From Desulfobacteraceae bacterium (lineage in GTDB: Bacteria > Desulfobacterota > Desulfobacteria > Desulfobacterales > Desulfobacteraceae), in NCBI GenBank assembly GCA_015486915.1, contig WFQS01000005.1:1-5400 (forward strand): DNA of 5,400 nt, in the 5' to 3' direction. The notes under the pieces are model-generated. The model was not told the origin of the DNA. It ran no database searches and saw only the letters and a program-made list of their open reading frames with translations. Every line of letters begins with the position of its first letter. Positions within the stretch are counted from its first letter, which is position 1. Both the position numbers and the translations under genes were made by a program. Positions 1 to 5,400 of this stretch are shown here, in pieces.

Positions 1-14
1 AATATACGTATATC

Positions 15-104
15 GTGCAGTACTTTTGTTCGTTTTCAAGGCGTGATGACAGGTGCATAGTCGAACTATGTGCCTGTTATCACAACAGAGAAAACGGGCA
101 AAAG
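15..104 (+). repeat. Long two-tier imperfect hairpin, copy E1 of an intergenic structured repeat
   Basis: Seen directly: outer arms 23-37 and 90-104 pair at all 15 positions (13 Watson-Crick, two G.T). An internal loop follows, AAGGC (38-42) facing AACAGA (84-89). The inner arms 43-61 and 65-83 pair at all 19 positions (three G.T), closed by the triloop CGA (62-64). All 34 positions therefore pair on the plus strand with no true mismatch. GTGCAG at 15-20 precedes the outer arm, and GCGCAG stands at the same distance before copy E2 (5310-5400). E1 and E2 share length, loop positions and loop sequence. It is not a rho-independent terminator, because no T tract follows. It could be a small RNA, a structured leader, a MITE-like element or a folded single-stranded DNA site. 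No known family is recognised. Confidence 0.8.
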
Positions 105-130
105 GGCAAAAAGGATGCGTAAATTATTTT

Positions 131-159
131 TTGGAAGTTCCCTAAACGGCCAGTAAAAT
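131..159 (+). promoter_or_regulatory. Candidate sigma70-type promoter for the Cache-domain gene
   Basis: TTGGAA at 131-136 (four of six matches to TTGACA) and TAAAAT at 154-159 (five of six matches to TATAAT) are separated by 17 bases, the ideal spacing. Transcription would start near 166, giving a leader of about 30 bases before the ATG at 195. The site lies between element E1 and the gene. In AT-rich DNA such matches arise by chance, so this is a good candidate and not proof. Confidence 0.5.
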
Positions 160-180
160 TTTTAATTTAATCTTTTTTAC

Positions 181-188
181 AGAGGAGA
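181..188 (+). promoter_or_regulatory. Ribosome binding site of the Cache-domain gene
   Basis: AGAGGAGA ends six bases before the ATG at 195. It contains a near-consensus Shine-Dalgarno core, GAGGAG, at good spacing, and this fixes the start of the gene. Confidence 0.8.
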
Positions 189-194
189 CAGCAG

Positions 195-725
195 ATGAAC
201 AGAAAAATTTATTTGATTTTTATGGCAGCAATCCTGGTTTTGTTTTTTTCCGGCATAGGTCAGTCAGAACCTTTAAGCCCTCAATTATGCAAACAAAAGG
301 TAGAAGCTGCTGCAAAGCTTCTGCAGCAGGAAGGAGATGCCTGCTTCGCAAAATTAAAAGATCCTAACGGAGAATTCAGATTTGCCGATGGAAAGGGTTA
401 TGTATGGGTTCATGACCTTAACGGCGTAATGCTGATGCATCCGATAAAACCATCCCTTGATGGAAAAGGACTTCTGGATCTTGCCGATGCCAATGGTACT
501 TATTTGTTTGTAAATATGAATGAGATGGTCGAAGCGCATGGAGCAGGATGGGTACCCTATGTATGGCCTAAACCCGGTGCAAAAAAACCTTCCCCTAAAA
601 TTTCCTATGTTAAACTTGTGAAACATGGTAAAAAGAGTTATGTTGTTGGTTCCGGAATGTATGATGTTACTCCAAAGGATATAAAAAAATTATTTCCCAA
701 TGACCCTATTTACAGCGATGAATAA
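195..725 (+). CDS. Exported single-Cache-domain protein (sCache_2-like)
   Basis: The protein has 176 residues. Residues 1-24 form a typical Sec signal: N-R-K n-region, hydrophobic core about 5-18, likely cleavage near Q23-S24/E25. The mature protein is one Cache domain of the sCache_2 type. Residues 27-60 form the long N-terminal helix region. The family hallmarks follow: G-Y-V-W-V-H-D-L-N-G (68-77), H-P-x-K-P (82-86), G-K-G-L-L-D-L-x-D-A-N-G (90-101), W-P-K-P-G (124-128), S-Y-V-K (137-140) and V-G-S-G-M-Y (151-156). Such domains usually sense small molecules as the extracytoplasmic part of chemoreceptors or kinases. Here there is no transmembrane anchor beyond the signal and no signalling domain, so it is probably a free periplasmic ligand-binding protein. 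C32 and C50 might form a disulfide. The start is set by the strong RBS. No partner receptor is nearby, and the ligand cannot be read from the sequence. Confidence 0.88.
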   Translation: MNRKIYLIFMAAILVLFFSGIGQSEPLSPQLCKQKVEAAAKLLQQEGDACFAKLKDPNGEFRFADGKGYVWVHDLNGVMLMHPIKPSLDGKGLLDLADANGTYLFVNMNEMVEAHGAGWVPYVWPKPGAKKPSPKISYVKLVKHGKKSYVVGSGMYDVTPKDIKKLFPNDPIYSDE

Positions 726-746
726 TAAAAAACTTTTCAAAAAATC

Positions 747-1496
747 ATGTTGAATACTAATTTAATTGAAGTTCAGGGGACAGATTTAACTTCTGTCCCC
801 TTTTCCATTTCAATATCATCACCCTTTATACTGCATTTTTGTGTTTTTCTTATTTTCCTGTTTTTTATACCTTTTTCTGCCCATGGAGAAATTTATACAT
901 GGAAAGACAGGAATGGTATAAGACAATACAGCAATATCTGTCCACCCCAATCAAAGCAGAAAATTCAATTATTTGATGAAAAACCTGCAGATAAAATTAA
1001 ATCACCGCCTTTAAATTCTCTCCCTGCATTTTTAAGAAATCATGGTAAATTCAGAGTACTCAAAGTGTTTGACGGAGATACGATAAAAGTAAAAAATAAT
1101 AATAATCTTGTTATTGTGGTGCGTTTTGCAGGTATTGACGCTCCTGAAACAAGAAAAAAAAATGTGCCTGGCCAGGCATATGGTGAAGAAGCAAAACAGA
1201 TGGTGAAGAACCGGATAGCAGGTAAAAAAATTTTTATGAAAACATATGGAACTGGCGGATACAACAGAGTTCTCGCTGAAATTTTTACAGAAAAAGGTCT
1301 AAATATCAACCTTGATCTGGTGAGACAAGGGCTTGCAGAAGTTTACAGAGGACGTATTCCCGGGGGATTTGATATTTCACCATATTTAACGGCCGAGGCC
1401 GCAGCAAAAAGATCACACCGGGGAATGTGGTCCCTCGGTTCACAATATGAAAGCCCGAGGCAATGGCGCAGGCAGCATCCATGGAAACGATTTTAA
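747..1496 (+). CDS. Exported thermonuclease-like protein: DUF4124 plus SNase domain
   Basis: The product is 249 residues from the ATG at 747. A strongly hydrophobic stretch (about 27-44) ends in S-A-H-G, a plausible signal-peptidase site before E48. Residues 47-67 match the start of DUF4124 (G-E-I-Y-T-W-K-D-x-x-G, then Q-Y-S-N-x-C-P-P), a small domain common at the N terminus of exported proteobacterial proteins. Residues 102-230 are a staphylococcal-nuclease domain. D109-G-D111-T, R126, D131-A-P-E134-T and R174 correspond to D19, D21, R35, D40, E43 and R87 of S. aureus nuclease, so the calcium site and catalytic residues are all present. Expected role: calcium-dependent cleavage of DNA or RNA outside the cytoplasm. 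The start is doubtful: there is no Shine-Dalgarno, the first 46 residues contain no Lys or Arg, and codons 10-19 run through a perfect palindrome. No other ATG, GTG or TTG lies in frame before the hydrophobic core. Confidence 0.85.
   Translation: MLNTNLIEVQGTDLTSVPFSISISSPFILHFCVFLIFLFFIPFSAHGEIYTWKDRNGIRQYSNICPPQSKQKIQLFDEKPADKIKSPPLNSLPAFLRNHGKFRVLKVFDGDTIKVKNNNNLVIVVRFAGIDAPETRKKNVPGQAYGEEAKQMVKNRIAGKKIFMKTYGTGGYNRVLAEIFTEKGLNINLDLVRQGLAEVYRGRIPGGFDISPYLTAEAAAKRSHRGMWSLGSQYESPRQWRRQHPWKRF
776..804 (+). terminator. GGGGACAGA palindrome with T run: probable terminator of the Cache gene
   Basis: The arms 776-784 (GGGGACAGA) and 792-800 (TCTGTCCCC) pair perfectly over nine bases around a seven-base loop, and TTTT follows at 801-804. 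The site is about 50 bases past the Cache stop codon, where a rho-independent terminator would be expected. The T run is short. The palindrome also lies inside the annotated 5' end of the nuclease frame (codons 10-19), so it may instead attenuate that gene. From memory, GGGGACAGA-type palindromes also occur as dispersed repeats linked to REP-associated transposases. That alternative is unverified. Confidence 0.55.
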
Positions 1497-1523
1497 CCCG
1501 GCAACATGGCTTTCAAAAGTTTT

Positions 1524-2756
1524 TTATAGTTTATTTTTGCTTCTGTCTATTTCGTGAAGAGCTTTGCGCATCTGTCTTATGGCCTGCCTGAGCCTTTCTT
1601 CATTTTCAACAAGGGCAAGCCTGAGATACCCTTCCCCCTCCTCGCTGAAACCAATACCAGGTGCAACAGCAACATTGGCCCTGTTCATCATCTCTATGGC
1701 AAACTGCATGGAACCCATGTCACTGTAAGGCGCAGGGATCTTTGCCCAGACAAACATTCCTGCACCCGGTTTTTCTATTTCCCAGCCCATGCGGGCAAGG
1801 CCGTTACAGAGCGTATCCCTTCTGGTCTGGTAGGTTGTAACCTGATCGGCTATGGTATGATCGCAGTCACGCAGGGCAATAATGCCTGCAATTTGAATGG
1901 CCGAAAAAATACCATAATCAAAATATCCTTTTATTTTGCCAAGTCCCTGGATGATTTTTTCATTTCCAACACAGTATCCTATTCTCCAGCCTGCCATATT
2001 ATATGATTTTGAAAATGAACCAAATTCAACACCAACATCCTCAGCTCCTTCAACTTCAAGAAAACTTGGAGCTTTATAGCCGTCAAAGGTTATTCTTGAA
2101 TATGCAAAATCATGGATAACCATGAATTTAAACCGTTTGGCAAGGGCGACCACCTCTTTAAAAAGATCAAGACTGCCAAGGGTTCCCGTGGGATTATGGG
2201 GGTAATTTATCATCAAAACCTTTGGTCTTGGATAAAAAGACTCACAAATATGGACAATACGGTTTAAAAAGGAGTCCGCAGGGGCTATGGGCACCCTTAC
2301 AACAGTTGCCCCTGCAATAACAGCAGCATAGATATGAATTGGAAAGGCAGGGGCCGGAACGACAACGGAATCTCCGGGCCCAAGCAGTGCAAGGCACAGA
2401 TGTGCAATTCCCTCCTTTGACCCTATTGTACAGAAGGTCTGAGTTTCCGGGTTCATATCAATATCATATAATTTTTTATAGTATTTTGAAATTTCAAGCT
2501 TGAGGTTTTTCATTCCTGAAGAAACCGGATAACGGTGGGTCTTTGGATCCTTTGCAACTTCAATTAATTTGTCGATAACTGCACCGGGTGTTGCATCCAT
2601 GGGATTTCCCATTCCAAGATCTATGACATCATGACCCTGATGTCTCTTTTCCATTTTCATGGAGTTTATCATTCCAAAAAGATATGGCGGCAGCTGGTCC
2701 ATGCGGCTGGCAAATTTTATTAAATTATTATTCTGTTTTTTTTCATCTTGACTCAT
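1524..2756 (-). CDS. alaC: Class I/II PLP-dependent aminotransferase, AlaC-type (glutamate-pyruvate transaminase)
   Basis: The protein has 410 residues, the usual fold-type I length. PLP and substrate residues are in place: N188 in H-N-P-T-G, D216 and Y219 in H-D-F-A-Y, Schiff-base K250 in S-F-S-K-S-Y-N-M-A-G-W-R-I-G, R258 in that motif, and carboxylate-binding R379 in Y-L-R-L-A-L. Several stretches closely match E. coli AlaC as I remember it: L-P-P-Y near 22, M-G-N-P at 49, I-G-S-K-E-G-I-A-H-L at 111, P-I-H-I-Y-A-A-V-I-A-G-A at 139 and the K250 motif. AlaC moves an amino group between glutamate and pyruvate to make alanine, in the cytoplasm. Relatives in this superfamily act on aspartate or LL-diaminopimelate, so the substrate is an inference from similarity. 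The gene faces the nuclease gene, and the two stop codons are 27 bases apart. The start is supported by a strong RBS. Confidence 0.88.
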   Translation of the reverse strand: MSQDEKKQNNNLIKFASRMDQLPPYLFGMINSMKMEKRHQGHDVIDLGMGNPMDATPGAVIDKLIEVAKDPKTHRYPVSSGMKNLKLEISKYYKKLYDIDMNPETQTFCTIGSKEGIAHLCLALLGPGDSVVVPAPAFPIHIYAAVIAGATVVRVPIAPADSFLNRIVHICESFYPRPKVLMINYPHNPTGTLGSLDLFKEVVALAKRFKFMVIHDFAYSRITFDGYKAPSFLEVEGAEDVGVEFGSFSKSYNMAGWRIGYCVGNEKIIQGLGKIKGYFDYGIFSAIQIAGIIALRDCDHTIADQVTTYQTRRDTLCNGLARMGWEIEKPGAGMFVWAKIPAPYSDMGSMQFAIEMMNRANVAVAPGIGFSEEGEGYLRLALVENEERLRQAIRQMRKALHEIDRSKNKL

Positions 2757-2761
2757 TATGA

Positions 2762-2767
2762 CCCTCC
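2762..2767 (-). promoter_or_regulatory. Strong ribosome binding site of alaC
   Basis: On the minus strand GGAGGG ends five bases before the ATG at 2756. It is an almost perfect anti-16S match at suitable spacing. It sets the alaC start and predicts efficient translation. Confidence 0.85.
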
Positions 2768-2808
2768 GGGGTAGATTCTTTCAAAATTGATCCCAAGGCA
2801 CAGGGCGG

Positions 2809-2838
2809 ATAAAAATTTCAACCATAAAAAATACTCAA
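2809..2838 (-). promoter_or_regulatory. Weak candidate promoter for alaC
   Basis: On the minus strand TTGAGT (2833-2838) and TTTTAT (2809-2814) each match the sigma70 hexamers at four of six positions and are 18 bases apart. Initiation would fall near 2802, about 45 bases ahead of the alaC start. The match is modest and the region is AT-rich, so this is only the best candidate in the gap. Confidence 0.25.
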
Positions 2839-3060
2839 ATAGTGCCTTAATCCTGAATTTATGCCATAAAAAACAGGAAAAGGTCGGGGTTACGGGTTTT
2901 TCTTTTCAGTATTTTCAGAATCAAAAGTATTGGCCTGTGCCCGGTACGATAATCAGGGAAATCAGATATTTTTGTTTGAATACCGGTTAATTTCACCTGC
3001 AATACCAATATCACAAGAGAAAAGCCTTTTCAATGCATGTTGTAAAAGCTTTTTGTAATA

Positions 3061-4080
3061 TTATTTTCCAAGCTGGTATTTTCTCACCGCCCTGTTATGT
3101 TCTTTTATGGTTTTTGAGAATTTATGGGTTGAGTTGTTTTTTGATACAAAAAAAAGATAATTCGTATCTGCTGGAAAAAGAGCTGCCTTTATAGATAATT
3201 TTCCGGGATTTGCAATGGGACCTTTGGGAAGTCCTTTCATTCTGTAAGTATTATAGGGAGTTTTTGTATTCAGATCTTTTTTTGTAATATTTCCGTTGAA
3301 ATTTTTTATTCCATATATGACCGTGGGATCACTTTCAAGGGGGATGTTTCTTTTCAGCCTGTTGTGGAATACAGATGAAACAACAGGTCTTTCACTGGCA
3401 TTGCCCGTTTCTTTTTCAATGATTGAGGCAAGGGTTACAATATCATGAACTGAAAAACCGAGGTCCTTTGCCCTTTTTCTCCATTTAAGTGTAAAAACCC
3501 GGTTGAATTCTTTTACCATCTGAATAATAATTTTTCTTTCGCTTGTATTTTTCGGGAAAAAATAGGTCTCCGGAAAAAGGTAGCCTTCAAGGGAATCCGA
3601 TTTTATTCTTAGTGATTCGGCAAATTTTTTATTTCTTGCAAGCATTATAAAATTTTTCTTTGAACCAAAGCCTGCCTTTTCAACAATAGCTGCTGTCTGC
3701 TCTATATTGAGTCCCTCGGGAATAACTATTTTATAGAGCTTCACCCTGCCTGAAACAAAGATATTTAAAATTTCTTCAGGCGGCATGGCGGCAGAAACAA
3801 CAAATTCCCCTGCCTGGAGTTTTTCTGCCTGATGTTTAAAGCGCACCATGAGCCTGAACAGGGTGCTGCTGCCTGTTAATTTTTCATGGAAGAGATTTTC
3901 CGATATCTTTAAAAGGTTTTCTCCCCTGTTTATGGTAAATGTTTGATTTTTTCCGGACCGGTTATACGGGGTTTTTGCAAAATGCATAACAGTCCATAAA
4001 AATATCAGGCATATTCCGGTAATTAATAAAAAAGGGACACCTGTATAAATGAATATTTTCTTTGTATTTTTTTTAACCAT
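3061..4080 (-). CDS. mltG: Endolytic murein transglycosylase MltG (YceG-like)
   Basis: The protein has 339 residues from the chosen ATG at 4080. A lysine-rich N terminus (V-K-K-N-T-K-K) precedes one membrane segment at about residues 8-34, giving a cytoplasmic N terminus and periplasmic body. A LysM-like region (about 48-112) is followed by the YceG catalytic domain. The signature L-A-S-I-I-E-K-E-T-G (217-226) contains the family's catalytic glutamate, E222 here and E218 in E. coli. Next come S-V-F-x-N-R-L, L-E-S-D-P-T-V-I-Y-G and T-P-Y-N-T-Y, and K-G-L-P-x-G-P-I-A-N-P-G. MltG cleaves nascent glycan strands near the membrane and is thought to set glycan length. A longer frame opens at a TTG (4137), adding 19 residues with no membrane or family character. 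Neither start has a clear Shine-Dalgarno, so the ATG is preferred on protein grounds. The gene lies 121 bases after the radical SAM stop, on the same strand, and may share its transcript. Confidence 0.9.
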   Translation of the reverse strand: MVKKNTKKIFIYTGVPFLLITGICLIFLWTVMHFAKTPYNRSGKNQTFTINRGENLLKISENLFHEKLTGSSTLFRLMVRFKHQAEKLQAGEFVVSAAMPPEEILNIFVSGRVKLYKIVIPEGLNIEQTAAIVEKAGFGSKKNFIMLARNKKFAESLRIKSDSLEGYLFPETYFFPKNTSERKIIIQMVKEFNRVFTLKWRKRAKDLGFSVHDIVTLASIIEKETGNASERPVVSSVFHNRLKRNIPLESDPTVIYGIKNFNGNITKKDLNTKTPYNTYRMKGLPKGPIANPGKLSIKAALFPADTNYLFFVSKNNSTHKFSKTIKEHNRAVRKYQLGK

Positions 4081-4201
4081 AATGTTTTTAAATAATCGCC
4101 ATGAGGCAGATCTGAACTGCGTGAAAGCGCCTCTCAACGAACATGAAAAAAGTCTCAGTTACTATGTCAAAAATGAGATCTTTTTTATAAAATTTTCGAT
4201 C

Positions 4202-5140
4202 CTAAGGCCGTATACTTTTGACAAATTTACTGCCCTGCCGGGAATTTCGATTTTCAAGGGTTTCCTGGATTAATTTAAAGGTCTGATTTTTATCTGCTGC
4301 CCATTGGGGTGCTGCAAGTTCATCAAGATGAGGATCTCCTGTAATCCGCTGAATCACAACATTTTCAGGCAGAATTTCCAGGATATCACACACAGTCTCT
4401 ACATACTCCTTTTGCTCCATGCATCTGTATAATCCTTTCTGCCACATGGTTTCAAGCATGGTTCCCTTGACAATGTAGAGAAGATGAATTTTAATTCCAT
4501 CTATTCCAAGGTGTGCAAGGATTCTTGCCGTGTCAAGCATCATTTTTCTTGTCTCTCCCGGAAGACCGAGGATCACATGTGTACAGATTTTGATGTTCCT
4601 GCCCTTTGTAATTTCAACGGCTCTTTTAAAACAATTGAAATCATGTCCCCTGTTTATCAGTTTAAGTGTTGAATCATGGGCTGACTGAAGGCCGTACTCA
4701 ATCCATACAAGATATTTTTTTGTATACGATTCAATTAACTCAAGTTTTTTTTTATCAATACAGTCAGGCCGGGTGCCGATTGCAAGCCCTGCCATCCCTT
4801 CTACACCGAGGGCTTCATTATACATGTTTTTCATGTTTTGACAACTTGTATAGGTGTTGGTGTATGACTGAAAATAAGCAAGGAATTTTTTTGCCTTATA
4901 CCTTTTTGCCATGAATTTTTTACCCTGTTCCACCTGCTGTTTTATGGATATTCCACGGCCAAAAGCACCTGAGCCCGAGCCCTTTGAATTGCAGTAAATG
5001 CACCCGCCCTCAGATAAGGTTCCGTCCCGGTTGGGGCAGTTTAAACCTGCATCTATCACAATTTTCTGAGCCCTTTCACCGAAAACGGATCTTAAGTATG
5101 TATTATAATCGGTGTATCTTCTTTTTTTCATCATATCCAT
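4202..5140 (-). CDS. Radical SAM protein, YhcC/YtqA (TIGR01212) family
   Basis: The protein has 312 residues from the ATG at 5140. The iron-sulfur cluster motif of this family is complete: C-P-N-R-D-G-T then G-G-C-I-Y-C, a C-x11-C-x2-C spacing (C35, C47, C50 in this numbering). Other family landmarks are F-Q-S-Y-T-N-T-Y (90-97), G-T-R-P-D-C (122-127), W-I-E-Y-G-L-Q (146-152), H-V-I-L-G-L-P-G-E (188-196), G-I-K-I-H-L-L (215-221), K-G-T (225-227) and R-I-T-G-D (265-269). The match runs nearly full length to Bacillus YtqA as I recall it. The enzyme should bind a 4Fe-4S cluster and cleave S-adenosylmethionine; its substrate is not established from the sequence. The frame extends to an ATG at 5194 (330 residues) but those extra residues look non-coding. 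The ATG at 5140 has AGAG six bases upstream; ATGs at 5134 and 5131 are alternatives. mltG follows on the same strand. Confidence 0.9.
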   Translation of the reverse strand: MDMMKKRRYTDYNTYLRSVFGERAQKIVIDAGLNCPNRDGTLSEGGCIYCNSKGSGSGAFGRGISIKQQVEQGKKFMAKRYKAKKFLAYFQSYTNTYTSCQNMKNMYNEALGVEGMAGLAIGTRPDCIDKKKLELIESYTKKYLVWIEYGLQSAHDSTLKLINRGHDFNCFKRAVEITKGRNIKICTHVILGLPGETRKMMLDTARILAHLGIDGIKIHLLYIVKGTMLETMWQKGLYRCMEQKEYVETVCDILEILPENVVIQRITGDPHLDELAAPQWAADKNQTFKLIQETLENRNSRQGSKFVKSIRP

Positions 5141-5194
5141 GGTATGCTCTGTTTTTTTATATAACTGCCATGACCAGGAAATTAAATAGCACAT

Positions 5195-5309
5195 TAATCT
5201 AAATTATGCACCCAGTTTGTTGTGGTTCTGGCTTGTCCGGGTCAGGGCCTTAAGGGATTTTAAACACCCCTGAATAAGGATCGGAGATGAAATAAGTTGA
5301 ACAGAAATA
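5195..5309. other. Non-coding stretch upstream of the radical SAM gene
   Basis: No credible gene is present. It contains a short inverted repeat, TCAGGG (5242-5247) with CCCTGA (5268-5273), around a 20-base loop that includes the palindrome CCTTAAGG (5248-5255). No T tract follows in either direction, so it is not a clear terminator. It should hold the promoter of the radical SAM gene, but I cannot pick one confidently. The sequence leads straight into element E2 and may belong to the same repeat unit; the matching flank of E1 lies outside the window. Confidence 0.4.
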
Positions 5310-5400
5310 GCGCAGAATTTCGGTCCATGTACAAGGCGCATTAAAGGTTGCATACTCAACGTATTCGGCCTTTGATGCAACGAAGTAGATGGGCCGGAAG
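5310..5400 (+). repeat. Long two-tier imperfect hairpin, copy E2 of the intergenic structured repeat
   Basis: Outer arms 5318-5332 and 5385-5399 pair over 15 positions (12 Watson-Crick, two G.T, one G-G mismatch). The internal loop is AAGGC (5333-5337) facing AACGAA (5379-5384). The inner arms 5338-5355 and 5361-5378 pair over 18 positions (14 Watson-Crick, three G.T, one C-T mismatch) around the loop TCAAC. It has the same dimensions and orientation as E1: adding 5295 to any E1 position gives the E2 equivalent without a gap. GCGCAG at 5310-5315 matches GTGCAG of E1. The inner 41 bases are only about half identical between the copies, yet both fold. The window ends at the base of the outer stem, so the right-hand boundary of the unit cannot be seen. 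Confidence 0.78.

Larger units (their letters stand above)
2757..3060. other. Intergenic gap between mltG and alaC
   Basis: This is 304 bases without a credible gene. It holds the alaC ribosome binding site and the weak candidate promoter. At the mltG end there is an AT-rich palindrome, AAAAGCTTTT (3044-3053). It has no loop or GC stem, so it is not a convincing terminator. A 67-codon plus-strand frame (2787-2990) opens at TTG without an RBS and resembles no family. I see no riboswitch consensus, tRNA or mobile element. Confidence 0.6.

Noticed and set aside
2..13. 12-base perfect palindrome ATATACGTATAT at the window edge
   Set aside because: It is AT-rich and self-complementary without a loop. 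Its left context is outside the window, so no function can be argued.
15..104. Interpretation of E1 and E2 as integron attC sites or as a CRISPR array
   Set aside because: The attC core boxes are missing, the two copies are 5.3 kb apart and there are no regularly spaced spacers.
1433..1460. CCTCGG/CCGAGG inverted repeat near the end of the nuclease gene
   Set aside because: It has only six pairs with a 16-base loop, lies within coding sequence and is not followed by a T run, so it is not a terminator.
2797..2941. Inverted pair GGCACAGG (2797-2804) and CCTGTGCC (2934-2941)
   Set aside because: Eight-base arms 129 bases apart are expected by chance in a 300-base region, and nothing else about them is structured.
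2787..2990. 67-codon plus-strand open frame in the mltG-alaC gap
   Set aside because: It begins at TTG, has no ribosome binding site, shows no domain-like pattern and opposes the two flanking genes' direction. It is probably a chance frame.
4081..4137. N-terminal extension of MltG from a TTG codon
   Set aside because: The extra residues have no hydrophobic or family character, and the ATG at 4080 gives a standard lysine-rich N terminus before the membrane segment. The absence of a good RBS at either site keeps some doubt.
5141..5194. 18-residue N-terminal extension of the radical SAM protein
   Set aside because: No Shine-Dalgarno precedes 5194, and the added residues do not resemble the family. 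The start at 5140 has a weak AGAG at suitable spacing.

Overview
The window is about 5.4 kb of chromosomal-type bacterial DNA with moderate to low GC. It carries five intact protein genes and two well-structured non-coding elements, one at each end. The protein set is Gram-negative in character: exported proteins with Sec-type signals, an MltG-family murein transglycosylase, an AlaC-type aminotransferase and a YhcC/YtqA-type radical SAM protein. The AT-rich base composition, the lone exported sCache domain protein and the look of the intergenic repeats suggest a sulfate-reducing Desulfobacterota (Desulfobacteraceae-like) bacterium. That placement is an inference from memory, not a search result.

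Layout. Positions 15-104 hold a long imperfect hairpin (element E1). A sigma70-like promoter (131-159) and a strong Shine-Dalgarno then lead into a secreted single-Cache-domain protein (195-725, +). A GGGGACAGA palindrome with a short T run (776-804) follows. It lies inside the 5' end of the next reading frame, an exported DUF4124 plus staphylococcal-nuclease-like protein (747-1496, +). The other three genes are on the minus strand, and alaC converges on the nuclease gene: alaC-type aminotransferase (1524-2756), mltG (3061-4080, possibly from 4137) and the radical SAM gene (4202-5140, possibly from 5194). The minus-strand order of transcription is radical SAM, mltG, then alaC after a 304-base gap. 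The window ends in about 200 non-coding bases that finish with a second copy of the hairpin (element E2, 5310-5400).

How the parts relate. The radical SAM gene and mltG are close enough to be co-transcribed. alaC has its own excellent ribosome binding site and probably its own promoter. The genes do not form one obvious pathway: they cover alanine/pyruvate amino-group transfer, peptidoglycan strand termination, an unassigned radical SAM reaction, an exported nuclease and a probable ligand-binding exported protein.

The most interesting signal is the E1/E2 pair. They align without a gap at a constant offset of 5295 bases. Each has a 15-position outer helix, an AAGGC/AACRRA internal loop and a 41-base inner hairpin. 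The sequences differ in ways that keep pairing, and all ten wobble-type pairs are G.T when the plus strand is folded, with no A.C. This points to a family of structured elements that acts as single-stranded plus-sense RNA or DNA.
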